Assembly: GCA_031552765.1 (NCBI GenBank)
Contig: JAVBME010000011.1
Coordinates: forward strand, 1 to 64,000
Origin: JAVBME01 sp031552765
Lineage (GTDB): Bacteria > Bacillota > Negativicutes > Acidaminococcales > JAISLQ01
Direction of reading: 5' to 3'
DNA length: 64,000 nucleotides
Positions 7,915-16,606 of this stretch are shown one piece after another (the first letter of the stretch is position 1; each line of letters starts with the position of its first letter). Both the position numbers and the translations under genes were made by a program. Below the pieces are notes generated by a model. That model saw nothing but the letters and a program-made list of their open reading frames with translations, was not told where the DNA came from and ran no database searches.

Positions 7915-9195
7915 CTACATGCGGTTAGGCAGCCACGTTACAATTTCAGGAAATGCTATAAAAAGAACCAGCGATACTACGCAGGCCAGCATCAATATCA
8001 GCGATCCTCTGAATGCCGTGCCCAACTGTATTTTCCCTACAGAACTCACGATAAATACATTAAGGCCTACCGGCGGCGTGACAAGCCCTATCTCCACGAG
8101 TACGATCGTAATGACGCCAAACCAGATCGGGTCAAAGCCCAGCGCTTGCACTACCGGAAATACCATTGGCAAAGTCAGCATGAGTATGGCTATCTGGTCC
8201 ATGATACATCCTAACGCCAGATATAAAGCCACCAGCATGAGCATTACCACCCAGCGGTTTACTTCCATGTTGGAAATAAACTGTACTATTGACTGTGGTA
8301 TCTGGCTCATAGTAAGGTAGTATCCAAAAATAGTGGCGCAGATAATGATGACAAAAATAGTGCCGCTGGTATTTATAGTGGATATTACCGCTTTTTTTAT
8401 CCCGTCTTTATTCAGCCGCCTCATGGCAAGCCCGATGAGCAAAGAGCCGAGAGCGCCCACGGCAGCGCTTTCCGTCGGCGTGGCAAAACCGGTGTAGATA
8501 GAGCCTATGACCAAAACAAAAAGCACCAATACGGGAAAGATGGCTTTTATAGTAGCAAATCTTTCCTCCCAGGAAAAAGGCGGTATGACCGGGCAAAGCC
8601 CCGGCGTCACTTTTACCCACAGTATGATCGCCGCAGCCAAAACCAGTGTAGCGATGATACCGGGAATAAGTCCGGCGATGAGCAGCTTGCCGACCGAAGT
8701 CTCGGTCGCCGTGCCGTAGATTATCATTGGTACGCTGGGCGGGATGAGTACCGCCAAAGTACCGGCCACCGCCACCGAACCGGCGATAAGGTCATCGCGG
8801 TATTTCAGTTTTTGCATCTCCGGCACCACAACAGACGACATCGCTGCGGCAGTCGCCGTGCTCGAGCCGCACATAGCGCCAAAGCCGGCATTGGCGAATA
8901 CCGTAGCAATGGCAACTCCACCGGGAAAATGGCCAAACCATTTATAGGCCACTTGAAAAACGTCTTTTGTTATATTTGAATTAGTGATAAAACCGGCCAT
9001 CAAAATGAACAGCGGTACAGTGGTCAATGTGTAATGAGCCGCGCTCCGGAAAGGCGATGTGCCCAAAATACCCAGGACGCTGTCCAGCCCGCCGATCATC
9101 CACACGCCCGCAATGCCGGTTATGCCCATAGCAAAAGCCACCGGCAAGCCGATCATCATAAGCAAAAGCATCATTGCCAAAGGCAGTAATACCAT
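7915..9195 (-). CDS. TRAP transporter large permease DctM (system 1)
   Basis: 426 residues, highly hydrophobic throughout, with the DctM pattern of about a dozen membrane helices (PSVPMIIYGTATETSVGKL and TPPVGLNVFIV are typical segments). It is the main ion-coupled channel of a three-part TRAP uptake system with the proteins at 9222 and 9787. AAGGAGG precedes the ATG. The two large permeases in this window (this one and 12190-13467) are clearly related but not close copies. Confidence 0.93.
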   Translation of the reverse strand: MVLLPLAMMLLLMMIGLPVAFAMGITGIAGVWMIGGLDSVLGILGTSPFRSAAHYTLTTVPLFILMAGFITNSNITKDVFQVAYKWFGHFPGGVAIATVFANAGFGAMCGSSTATAAAMSSVVVPEMQKLKYRDDLIAGSVAVAGTLAVLIPPSVPMIIYGTATETSVGKLLIAGLIPGIIATLVLAAAIILWVKVTPGLCPVIPPFSWEERFATIKAIFPVLVLFVLVIGSIYTGFATPTESAAVGALGSLLIGLAMRRLNKDGIKKAVISTINTSGTIFVIIICATIFGYYLTMSQIPQSIVQFISNMEVNRWVVMLMLVALYLALGCIMDQIAILMLTLPMVFPVVQALGFDPIWFGVITIVLVEIGLVTPPVGLNVFIVSSVGKIQLGTAFRGSLILMLACVVSLVLFIAFPEIVTWLPNRM

Positions 9196-9221
9196 AAATC
9201 TGCTTCCTCCTTGCGCAATTA

Positions 9222-9716
9222 TTAGTGTTCTACATGCAGCCGGCCCAGCAGCATTTGTATAGAGCGGATGCTGGCCAACACAGTACCGATAGTTACCATC
9301 ATATAAGCGGGCGCCATGGGATAGGCCAATGCCGAAGCGCTGTGCTCGCTATGCCTGATCGCTTCTTCTACGACAGGTATAGAACACCATGCTATAGATA
9401 AAAACAGTATCAAGCCGACAAAAGTATTCACTGTGGCCAGTTTCTTCTTTAAGCTTTCCGGAAAAAACCTTTCCAGCAATTCTACCTTTATATGCCCGCC
9501 CTTGACGTATACATAACTAAAAGGCATATATATTATGGCCACCATCAGATACTCTTCGCTAAATTCCAAAACGCCGGTCAAAGGAGCGCGGAAAAAATAG
9601 CGCAAAATAGTATCCAAACTGGTCAGCAGCATCAAAATGATCAACGCGGCGCCTGCAACAAAAAGGCAAGCCAATTCTATGTTATCTATAATGCTTTTCT
9701 TGTTTTCTTGCTCCAT
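9222..9716 (-). CDS. TRAP transporter small permease DctQ (system 1)
   Basis: 164 residues from the ATG at 9716 (MEQENKKS); the frame is open 33 bases further, but AAAGGGGAA sits just before this ATG. Four hydrophobic segments and the central EFSEEYLMV motif are typical of DctQ, which bridges the binding protein and DctM. It lies between dctP and dctM in the operon. Confidence 0.9.
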   Translation of the reverse strand: MEQENKKSIIDNIELACLFVAGAALIILMLLTSLDTILRYFFRAPLTGVLEFSEEYLMVAIIYMPFSYVYVKGGHIKVELLERFFPESLKKKLATVNTFVGLILFLSIAWCSIPVVEEAIRHSEHSASALAYPMAPAYMMVTIGTVLASIRSIQMLLGRLHVEH

Positions 9717-9786
9717 ATTATTCCCCTTTAAGTCCGCCCGCCCCGGCAAATAAAACAGACTGCCGGAGCGGCGGTTATTGGCCTTG

Positions 9787-10866
9787 TCATTTCTTGGCGT
9801 TTAGCTTTTTCTCTATATCGGTTACCTGGGCGATGGTAGCGTCAAGCACTTTTTGCGCCGGCAACCCTTTTGCGCTTTGTGTTTTCACCCAGTTTTGCAC
9901 CACAGGGTCGGTCGCTTTCCTAAAAGCTTCTTTTTCCGCAGCATTGAGCGTATATACTTTCATCCCGGCCGCTTCATACTTTTTCTGATATTCTTCGGCC
10001 GCTTTGGTCATATGGTCACCCAGCATGATGGTCGCTTCCAACCCGCAGTCAAGCATTATTTTCTGTAAATCTTTAGGCAGGCCGTTCCACACCCGTTCAT
10101 TTATACAATATACGCCTACCCATCCATTCATATTGACCCCTTTAGTGGCGAACTTCAATACTTCCTGCATTTTATACTGGTCGAGCGCTTCGAAAGCCAG
10201 TACGCAACCGTCGACCGTTCCGCGTAGCGTCGCTTCATACATCTCTTGCGGTATTATGCTGACCGCCGCTCCGCCCATAGCGGATATGCCCATTTCAGCA
10301 GACACGCCGGGTACTCTGAAGCGCATACCTTTTACATCAGCCGGCGTTTTGATGAATTTGCCGGAAGAAGTATTATAAAAAAGGTCGTTCGGGTTATAGG
10401 CCAGGTTGAATACCGGGCGGATCTTATGTTTTTTGAACTCTTCATCGTACAGTATGCCCTGACAAAGATGCCAAAACGCTTCCGCCCCGACGCGCGAGGT
10501 AGGATAGATGCCAGGCAAGTCGAAAACATTGCTCAGAGGCACCTTGCCGCTTACATAAGCCGGACCGACGACGGCCATATCGGCAACGCCGTTTTTCACC
10601 AGTTCGATCATATCTACTTGCTTGCCCAACTGGCCGCCCGGGTAGTGCTCAAATTTTATCCGTCCGTTTGATTTTTGTTCCACCAACTGCATAAATTTAT
10701 TTAGTCCGTTTACAGTAAACATGTGTTGCGCGGGAAAAGCGTCAGCTACCTTCAATTTGTACACTTTGCCGTCGTCTTTTGGTTTGGGCGCATCTTTGGA
10801 GCCGCCGCAACCGCTAAAAAGTAAAACCAGGCTCATCATGGCTACGAAAAGAATTCTGCTTTGCAA
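9787..10866 (-). CDS. TRAP transporter substrate-binding lipoprotein DctP (system 1)
   Basis: 359 residues. A lipoprotein signal peptide ends at FSGC-GG, so the mature protein is lipid-anchored. DctP features are visible, including the GMRFRVPG segment that holds the conserved carboxylate-binding Arg. The start is a TTG with GGGGG 7 nt upstream. It is the first gene of the operon behind the sigma-54 promoter at 10937-10953. The Arg suggests an organic acid substrate; which acid is unknown. Confidence 0.93.
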   Translation of the reverse strand: MQSRILFVAMMSLVLLFSGCGGSKDAPKPKDDGKVYKLKVADAFPAQHMFTVNGLNKFMQLVEQKSNGRIKFEHYPGGQLGKQVDMIELVKNGVADMAVVGPAYVSGKVPLSNVFDLPGIYPTSRVGAEAFWHLCQGILYDEEFKKHKIRPVFNLAYNPNDLFYNTSSGKFIKTPADVKGMRFRVPGVSAEMGISAMGGAAVSIIPQEMYEATLRGTVDGCVLAFEALDQYKMQEVLKFATKGVNMNGWVGVYCINERVWNGLPKDLQKIMLDCGLEATIMLGDHMTKAAEEYQKKYEAAGMKVYTLNAAEKEAFRKATDPVVQNWVKTQSAKGLPAQKVLDATIAQVTDIEKKLNAKK

Positions 10867-10936
10867 AATAATTCCCCCTTTTGGTTAGTAGTGCCAAAAA
10901 CCACATCACACAAGGCTTTTAGCTTGCGAATAAGAT

Positions 10937-10953
10937 TAGCAAGAACAGTGCCA
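10937..10953 (-). promoter_or_regulatory. Sigma-54 promoter for the TRAP-1/crotonase/HMGL2 operon
   Basis: The minus strand reads TGGCAC-N5-TTGCTA, identical in both boxes to the promoter at 4441-4457. Transcription would start near 10926, about 60 nt before the dctP TTG. It lies 12 bp past the terminator of the preceding TRAP operon. Confidence 0.88.
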
Positions 10954-10964
10954 AAAAGTAAATT

Positions 10965-11005
10965 AAAAAGCCAGCGCTGAATAAGGCTTCAGCACCGGCT
11001 TTTTT
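10965..11005 (-). terminator. Intrinsic terminator of TRAP operon 2
   Basis: An imperfect stem (AAAAAGCC at 10965-10972 with GGCTTTTT at 10997-11004, plus an inner CTGA/TCAG helix) is followed on the minus strand by a run of T. It lies 100 bp after the dctP stop at 11104. Confidence 0.75.
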
Positions 11006-11103
11006 AAACTTAGAAATATAAATATTCAATAAATTTTGTTCTAAATATTTTTAATAAGCTGTGAACAGTGAGGCAACAGCTTCCCGCCAAGATAACGGCA
11101 CTT

Positions 11104-12129
11104 TTATTTTTGGCTGTCCATAACTTTTTTCAGGTAATCTTCACCAATAGACTTGCCCAACTTTTCATAAACCGGCTGTACGGCCTTTAACCATGCCGCC
11201 CGCTCTTGCGGCGTCATAACATGAACCTTTCCGCCTTTTTGTTTTATCTCGTCTATCGCTTTTTTGCTTGCCTCCACTACTACTTCATGGTGTTTTTGCT
11301 CAGCTGTTTTTATGTGTTTCATCACTTTTTCGCGAATATCGGCAGGCATGCCGTCCAAAAATTTCTTGTTTGCCAGTTGCGTTATCGCCGTGGAGTGGAT
11401 AAAGGTATCGAGGTAGTACTTGGTTACTTCAAACAGGTTCCTTTCCTTTACCGAAATCGGCCCTATATCCGCTGCGTCTACCATACCGCGCTGCATAGCT
11501 ATAAATATGTCGCCGGCCGGAAGGTCTACCGGCGAGGCCCCTACCGTCATCCAAATCAATGAGCCGTCGCCCAGGCTGCGCACTTTCATACCCTTGGCGT
11601 CAGCTGGCAGTTTTACTTCTTTACCGTTGGTTATTATGCTATATGGCCCTGTAGCAGCCGAGGCCAAACAAACTATGCCTTTCGCTTCCAGCGGTTTGAA
11701 CAGTTCCGCCGCCAGAGGCCCGGTCAGGAATTTGTTCATCGCGACAACATCTTGAAAAAGAAAGGGAACATCCAAAACGGTTATTTTCGGACTGAGGGCG
11801 GACAGGTACCAGTTGGCCAGAGAAATCATCTCCACGTCGCCCCTGGCTACCGCATCCAACGCTTCCGCCGGTTTGTAAAGTTGTGATGCCGGGTAAAGCT
11901 TTACTGTAACTTTTCCTTTGAGCTCCGGGTCGGCGTCAACCAGTTTTTTGAAAGTCTCCGGTACGACTGACATGGTACCGTTGGCCGGCATATCATAAGA
12001 CCACCTTATTTCTGTTGCCTTTCCCGTAGGCGCCGCCTTTTTATCAGCGCCGCCGCAACCGGCCAGTAAAGAAAGAACCGATGTTATTACTAAAAGCAAA
12101 ATGATTTTTTTCCCTTTTAACATGTCCAT
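11104..12129 (-). CDS. TRAP transporter substrate-binding lipoprotein DctP (system 2)
   Basis: 341 residues with a lipobox (SLLAGCGG) after a short hydrophobic signal. The DctP fold is recognisable (AKGMKVRSLGDG holds the ligand Arg region; AMQRGMVDAADIGP is typical). GGGGG precedes the ATG. It is the last gene of a TRAP operon in the order dctQ-dctM-dctP, unlike system 1, where dctP comes first. The two binding proteins differ widely, so they probably bind different acids. Confidence 0.92.
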   Translation of the reverse strand: MDMLKGKKIILLLVITSVLSLLAGCGGADKKAAPTGKATEIRWSYDMPANGTMSVVPETFKKLVDADPELKGKVTVKLYPASQLYKPAEALDAVARGDVEMISLANWYLSALSPKITVLDVPFLFQDVVAMNKFLTGPLAAELFKPLEAKGIVCLASAATGPYSIITNGKEVKLPADAKGMKVRSLGDGSLIWMTVGASPVDLPAGDIFIAMQRGMVDAADIGPISVKERNLFEVTKYYLDTFIHSTAITQLANKKFLDGMPADIREKVMKHIKTAEQKHHEVVVEASKKAIDEIKQKGGKVHVMTPQERAAWLKAVQPVYEKLGKSIGEDYLKKVMDSQK

Positions 12130-12189
12130 TTCATATCCCCCTTTAATAATTTGAACCGTTTTTCCAAAACGGCCTTGACCTCAAACTGA

Positions 12190-13467
12190 TCATACGCGGG
12201 CCGGCAGCCAGGTACTAAGTTCAGGCACCATAATGATGACCGCCAGTACAAATAACATGACTATTACATAAGGTACTGCGCCTTTGGCCACTTCGGACAC
12301 CGGCGTGCCGGTAGAGCCGGAGAGAGCGAAAAGGTTCATGCCGATAGGCGGCGTTATTGTCCCTATCTCCATGTTTATGGTATATATTACCGCAATATGG
12401 AGAGGATCAAATCCCAACTGGATAAGCACCGGATAAAGTATCGGTATGGTCACCAGCATTATGGAGATGACGTCCAGCAAGCAGCCTAAAACCAGCAAGA
12501 GCACATTGACAGCCAGCATAAAAGCCAGCGGCGGCAGACCAATGCTCATTATCCAGTCGATGATCTCGTTCGAGACCTGGCTTATAGTGATTATATAGGC
12601 AAACACCATGACGCCGCTGAAAACTACCATGATCTGCGATGAAGCGACCGCCCCTTCGGCAAAAATCTCCGGCAGAGCGCTTAATTTTATTGTCTTATAA
12701 TAAAACAGCGTGATCAACAAACAATACGCCACGCCTACGGCAGCGCTCTCATCCGCGGTAAATATGCCGCCGTATATGCCGCCTATAATAATAACCGGCG
12801 CTAATATTATCAAAAAAGACTCACGGAAAGTTTTTAACATTTCGGCCAACGAGACGCTTTCATAAGTCGGTTTGCTGACCCTTTTTGGCCCGGCCCAAAA
12901 ATAAGTAAAAACAGACAGCGCCAGCGTTGCAAAAACACCCGGCGCCAGGCCGGCCATAAAACACTTGCCGATAGACTGCTCGGTTATACTGCCATAGATA
13001 ATCATGGTCAGGCTTGGCGGGATGAGAATGCCCAGCGTACCGCCCGTCGCCAGTATACCGCAAGTAAATCCCCTGTCATAGCCATATTTGACCATGTAGG
13101 GCAAAAGTATCATGCCTAAAGCCGCCGCGTTGGCAAGGCTTGACCCGCTTATTGCCGCAAATACCGCACTGGTCATTATCGCCGCTACGCCAAGGCCGCC
13201 GCGCAGGTTTTTAAATACGCTGTTGGCAAATTCAAACATGTATTTGACCAGCAGGCCCTTGGACATGATGACGCCTACTACAATAAAGAGCGGCAACGCC
13301 ACTAAGGAAAAATTGTTTAACGAGCTGTACATTATATGTGAAATAGTAGTGATCGAAGAAAAATCAAACAGGTAAAAACAAATGGCTGAAGTAAGAGCTG
13401 CGCTGAACGCCACAGGAAAACCTGTTATGAGGAAGAAGAGAAAAATCAGCAAAACACTTAAAATCAT
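12190..13467 (-). CDS. TRAP transporter large permease DctM (system 2)
   Basis: 425 residues, multi-helix membrane protein of the DctM family (ILIPPSLTMIIYGSITEQS, ITPPIGMNLFAL). It overlaps the end of dctQ by 4 bp, so translation is coupled. It works with 13464-13970 and 11104-12129. Confidence 0.93.
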   Translation of the reverse strand: MILSVLLIFLFFLITGFPVAFSAALTSAICFYLFDFSSITTISHIMYSSLNNFSLVALPLFIVVGVIMSKGLLVKYMFEFANSVFKNLRGGLGVAAIMTSAVFAAISGSSLANAAALGMILLPYMVKYGYDRGFTCGILATGGTLGILIPPSLTMIIYGSITEQSIGKCFMAGLAPGVFATLALSVFTYFWAGPKRVSKPTYESVSLAEMLKTFRESFLIILAPVIIIGGIYGGIFTADESAAVGVAYCLLITLFYYKTIKLSALPEIFAEGAVASSQIMVVFSGVMVFAYIITISQVSNEIIDWIMSIGLPPLAFMLAVNVLLLVLGCLLDVISIMLVTIPILYPVLIQLGFDPLHIAVIYTINMEIGTITPPIGMNLFALSGSTGTPVSEVAKGAVPYVIVMLFVLAVIIMVPELSTWLPARV

Positions 13468-13970
13468 TCCTCACGCACCTCCTTTCCTGCGGTACGTATC
13501 TTGTCTACAGTTTCTGAAAAAAGTTCAAGAAACCTCATGGTAAACAAGCTTCCGCCCAATGGCATTATCATATACGGCAGCCAAAGAGGCGTTTTGGCTA
13601 AAGATGTCGATGTTACCCCGGTAGCATAGGCGTGCATGGTCAACTGCAAACCGCTTATCAGCAATATCATGCTAAAAGTTATACCTAAAACAACATTGAA
13701 TAAATCAAAATAATTTTGCCATTTTACCGGCAAGAGGTCTACCACCACTGAAAGGCGTATATGTTTTCCTGTTTTCAATACCTGGCTGGCGCCAAGAAAA
13801 GTTGACCAGATAGTGAAAAATATGATGTATTCTTTAGCCCAGTAAAATGAAGTATTGAAGCCCAGCCGTGCGATGACTTCGATAAAAGTTAGGATAAACG
13901 CACCGGCAATAGTTAACATTGCCAGCTTTCTTTCTGTTTTGTCCCATATCCCGATTATTGCTTTAAACAA
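13464..13970 (-). CDS. TRAP transporter small permease DctQ (system 2)
   Basis: 168 residues with four hydrophobic segments and the DctQ-type WAKEYIIFFTIW segment. The start is a TTG with GGAGG 7-8 nt upstream. It is the first gene of the operon, about 70 nt downstream of the start expected from the sigma-54 promoter at 14051-14067. Confidence 0.9.
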   Translation of the reverse strand: MFKAIIGIWDKTERKLAMLTIAGAFILTFIEVIARLGFNTSFYWAKEYIIFFTIWSTFLGASQVLKTGKHIRLSVVVDLLPVKWQNYFDLFNVVLGITFSMILLISGLQLTMHAYATGVTSTSLAKTPLWLPYMIMPLGGSLFTMRFLELFSETVDKIRTAGKEVREE

Positions 13971-14050
13971 TCTTTGACCTCCTCCCTAAAAACTGGATTA
14001 ATTAAGTAAATTAAAAATTATCACCTCCAAATTATTGCACAAAAAAAATA

Positions 14051-14067
14051 AAGCAAATTGCATGCCA
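14051..14067 (-). promoter_or_regulatory. Sigma-54 promoter for TRAP operon 2
   Basis: The minus strand reads TGGCAT-N5-TTGCTT, matching the -24/-12 consensus with correct spacing. Upstream, at 14150-14161 and 14175-14190, lie two AT palindromes (TATTTTAAAATA and a 16-bp extended version) about 90-120 bp from the -24 element. These are possible activator sites, though this tract is AT-rich. Confidence 0.82.
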
Positions 14068-14221
14068 TTTTACTAAAACAATATTTTATCTTTGTAATAT
14101 AGCATTTAAAAGTTTTTTCAACAGGTAATTTTTCTCTATTTTTATAAATTATTTTAAAATATTTTAATTTTTCGAATATTTTAAAATATTATTTTTATTT
14201 AAGTAAAATAGAATGTTGTAG

Positions 14222-14253
14222 AAAATAAAAAACAGCTGTTTTTCAACAGCTGT
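14222..14253 (-). terminator. Intrinsic terminator of the putative ncRNA
   Basis: On the minus strand a perfect 9-bp stem (14245-14253 with 14232-14240) closes a GAAA tetraloop and is followed by a long T-rich tract (14222-14231). Confidence 0.9.
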
Positions 14254-14522
14254 AAATAAACAAACGGAAGACGCTTTTTCCCGCCATTCACTTGTCCGAT
14301 GGATTCCATCACCGCGACTCGGGCGCTCGCCCAACTTTACCTGGCAAAGCATCTTCCGCTTATATAGTCCGCCTTCCTATTACCTGCCGGCAATTCACTA
14401 GGAGATTTTACAGGCTTTTCTTTACCCGGCTGCCTGTGTAGCGAACTCTTTAGGTCGGCGCCTAATGTCCTAAGGTTTACCAAGCTACCGCCTGTCCCTT
14501 TTTCCGAAGCGCCCTTCCTAGC
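14222..14522 (-). ncRNA. Putative structured non-coding RNA of about 300 nt
   Basis: In the 612-bp gap between dctQ and the next gene, a transcript unit is delimited by a sigma-70 promoter (14529-14557) and a strong intrinsic terminator (14222-14253), both on the minus strand. The RNA folds well locally: a 16-bp helix (14346-14361 with 14262-14277, two G-U pairs) closes a domain that contains hairpins 14321-14332 and 14298-14310. The short motif GGUAA recurs four times. There is no plausible protein; the 62-codon frame at 14164-14352 lacks a ribosome site. I do not see the signatures of RNase P RNA (GAGGAAAGUCC), tmRNA, SRP RNA, T-box or common riboswitches. The terminator separates it from dctQ, which has its own promoter, so it is probably not a leader. 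Confidence 0.65.
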
Positions 14523-14528
14523 AATTAC

Positions 14529-14557
14529 AGTATAGCATCTTTTAAATTATTTGACAA
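14529..14557 (-). promoter_or_regulatory. Sigma-70 promoter of the putative ncRNA
   Basis: The minus strand has TTGTCA (14557-14552), a 17-nt spacer and TATACT (14534-14529), with an extended -10 TG. Transcription would start near 14522. No open reading frame with a ribosome site follows. Confidence 0.8.
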
Positions 14558-14582
14558 TAGCATTTTAATAATATTTTTCTCA

Positions 14583-15347
14583 TTATTTTTGTTCGTAATG
14601 TAACATATGGTTGCGCAAAGCAAGAAATACGTCTTCCTCCAGCAGATTGTCATCCAATATCGCCTTGACAAGTTTTCTGTAACCCATATCATACACCATC
14701 ATATACACCAGCTTATTTAGATAGTTATCTATATGCCTTTTCTTCTCGCCCAGAAAATACATGGAACATACGCCCAGCGTTACCACTGTTTCTCCCTGTT
14801 CCTGGTTTATTTTACGCAAGTCCACCTTGCCTAATATATCATTTAGTTCCTGCCAGCGCTTGCCGTCCAACACGCCGCGCCAGGCAAAAAACTGTTCGAT
14901 GAGAGTTTTGGCGCGCAGCAGAGAATCACGCGCCGACAAGGATAGCCCTGTCTGCAACAGCTTGGCGCTAGCTTCGTAGCCTACGTCTTCGCGCAAAACC
15001 GCAGCCCGGGCCTCAATAAAATCGGTGGCATTTTTACAGCCGGCCTGCTCCGCCACCTTGCCGAGAAATTTTTGCCAGAGCGGTTTGCTGGCAACCTCAG
15101 CCTCAGATAATTTATCCCGCCAGACAAACAATATGCCGTCGGCAAGCATGTCCTCAGTAAAAACAGTTTCCCGTCCTTCATCCAGTGCAGATAACGCGGG
15201 CCCATAAACCAAAAATGGCAACCGTTCCCGGCCGCCGGCCGCCAATCCGTCCAGCAGAGACAGTTGCGGCGAATAATCCTGCCAAGCAATAGCATAGGAG
15301 GTTTTAACTGCAAAACCAGTTTCTTTTTGGCTGTGTGTCATATCCAT
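14583..15347 (-). CDS. Conserved hypothetical protein
   Basis: 254 residues, no signal peptide or membrane segment, largely helical and charged. I do not recognise a family. The C-terminal half (KKRHIDNYLNKLVYMMVYDMGYRKLVKAIL) looks like a helical bundle. GGAGT precedes the ATG by 8 nt. It lies 6 bp after the cvfB-like gene and is the last gene of the nadD-yqeK-LCP-rsfS-cvfB run, so it is co-transcribed with housekeeping functions. Acyl-CoA binding or RNA-related roles would be guesses. Confidence 0.75.
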   Translation of the reverse strand: MDMTHSQKETGFAVKTSYAIAWQDYSPQLSLLDGLAAGGRERLPFLVYGPALSALDEGRETVFTEDMLADGILFVWRDKLSEAEVASKPLWQKFLGKVAEQAGCKNATDFIEARAAVLREDVGYEASAKLLQTGLSLSARDSLLRAKTLIEQFFAWRGVLDGKRWQELNDILGKVDLRKINQEQGETVVTLGVCSMYFLGEKKRHIDNYLNKLVYMMVYDMGYRKLVKAILDDNLLEEDVFLALRNHMLHYEQK

Positions 15348-15353
15348 CTATTT

Positions 15354-16232
15354 TTACTCCTCTGCGCCGGACTCCGCTACCAACACCGTCCAGCCGTCTT
15401 CTTGCCTTATTGTTCCTTCTTTCAGCAGGCGGCCGAGAGCACGTTTGAAGGCCGCTTTGCTGAGCTGGAACTTTTCCCTGACGATGTCTGGCGGCGTCGC
15501 GTCGCCATAAGGCATACGGCCCTGGCGCCCTTTTAAATAACCGATTATCTTTTCAGCGTCTTCGCCCATGGCCGTTTCTTTTTGCGGACGCCGGGAAATG
15601 TTTATCCGCCCGTCCGGGCGGATAAAGGCGATACGGCCCTTTACCTCTTCGCCCATTTTCAGCATGCCGCCGCCTGCCTCATCCTTATGCAAAAATGCTA
15701 TATATCCTTCTTCTGTAAACAACAGCCAGCCGTCATCGAGGTCGTTATAGACCCAGCCTGTGACTTCCTGCCCAACCCGCGCGCCGGCAGCCGGTTTAGA
15801 CATCGCTTTTAGTTCTTCTTCCACTTTCATGGTCACAGCCTGGCGCCCCGTTTTGTCTCGGTACAGCTTGACCCACACCGTTTGGCCGCGCATTACTCGC
15901 CCGCGCATCTCGCTGAACGGCAAAAAGACGCCTCGTTCGGCGCCGATACTGACAAAAGCCCCTTGTTTGGTGACATTTATCACCGGCATACGCCCGACTT
16001 CCCCTTCTTTGAGGGTAGCCAAACGCATACTGGCCGCCAGACGTTTTTGCGGGTCAAGATACAGCGACACAGGCACGACGTCCCCCACCTCGACCGATGC
16101 TGTCTGCTGCGCCAGGTGCAGCAGGATATCGTCTGAAGTATTGCCTGTACCGGCGTCCAAAAACGCCCCTATGGCGCTTTGCCTGACTACTTTCATCAAA
16201 TATTCGCCGCCAGGCTGGTATTTACTGTTCAT
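15354..16232 (-). CDS. S1-domain RNA-binding protein, CvfB/YitL type
   Basis: 292 residues from the ATG at 16232, which overlaps the rsfS stop as ATGA; the frame stays open upstream into rsfS. Repeated S1-like barrels are visible (VGRMPVINVTKQGAFVSIGA; VTGWVYNDLDDGWLLFTEE; VKGRIAFIRPDGRINIS), followed by a C-terminal winged-helix segment (FQLSKAAFKRALGRLLKEG). This is the CvfB architecture. CvfB proteins bind RNA and affect expression of virulence or stress genes in Firmicutes; the role here is unknown. Confidence 0.88.
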   Translation of the reverse strand: MNSKYQPGGEYLMKVVRQSAIGAFLDAGTGNTSDDILLHLAQQTASVEVGDVVPVSLYLDPQKRLAASMRLATLKEGEVGRMPVINVTKQGAFVSIGAERGVFLPFSEMRGRVMRGQTVWVKLYRDKTGRQAVTMKVEEELKAMSKPAAGARVGQEVTGWVYNDLDDGWLLFTEEGYIAFLHKDEAGGGMLKMGEEVKGRIAFIRPDGRINISRRPQKETAMGEDAEKIIGYLKGRQGRMPYGDATPPDIVREKFQLSKAAFKRALGRLLKEGTIRQEDGWTVLVAESGAEE

Positions 16233-16606
16233 GCCCCTTCTCCGTATTCCACGACCGGAGCGTCTCCCCACAATTGCTCCAGATTATAAAAACGGCGGTC
16301 TTCTTCCTGGAACACATGCACGACTGTCGCGCCATAATCAAGAAGTATCCAATTAGCCTGGTTGTAACCTTCTTTATGCAATAAAGCCGCACCGTCGGCA
16401 GCCATCTTCTCTTCGATACTATCCGCGACAGCCTGGGCTTGCACCGCGCTGCCCGCGCTCGCTATGACAAAATAATCCGCGATGGTAGACAGCTGTGTTA
16501 TCTCCAGCACCAAAATATCCCTCGCTTTTTTCTCCTCTGCAGCCAGCGCCGCCTGTTTGGCCAATGCCCTTTCATCTTTCAGCACCGTATCCCGTCCTTT
16601 CTTCAT
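16229..16606 (-). CDS. rsfS: Ribosomal silencing factor RsfS
   Basis: 125 residues with the RsfS/Iojap core (ARDILVLEITQLSTIADYFVIASA, then NQANWILLDYGATVVHVF). RsfS binds ribosomal protein L14 (uL14) and blocks 30S-50S joining under starvation. It overlaps the stop of the LCP gene by 4 bp and its own stop overlaps the next start. The nadD-yqeK-LCP-rsfS order is classic for Firmicutes. Confidence 0.95.
   Translation of the reverse strand: MKKGRDTVLKDERALAKQAALAAEEKKARDILVLEITQLSTIADYFVIASAGSAVQAQAVADSIEEKMAADGAALLHKEGYNQANWILLDYGATVVHVFQEEDRRFYNLEQLWGDAPVVEYGEGA

Noticed and set aside
14164..14352. A 62-codon minus-strand open frame inside the putative RNA gene
   Set aside because: It has no ribosome site, runs through the terminator hairpin and contains the stems of the RNA fold, so it is better explained as structured RNA.
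14222..14522. T-box leader, RNase P RNA or tmRNA as identity of the RNA
   Set aside because: The T-box sequence, the P4 GAGGAAAGUCC of RNase P RNA and the tRNA-like ends of tmRNA are all absent.
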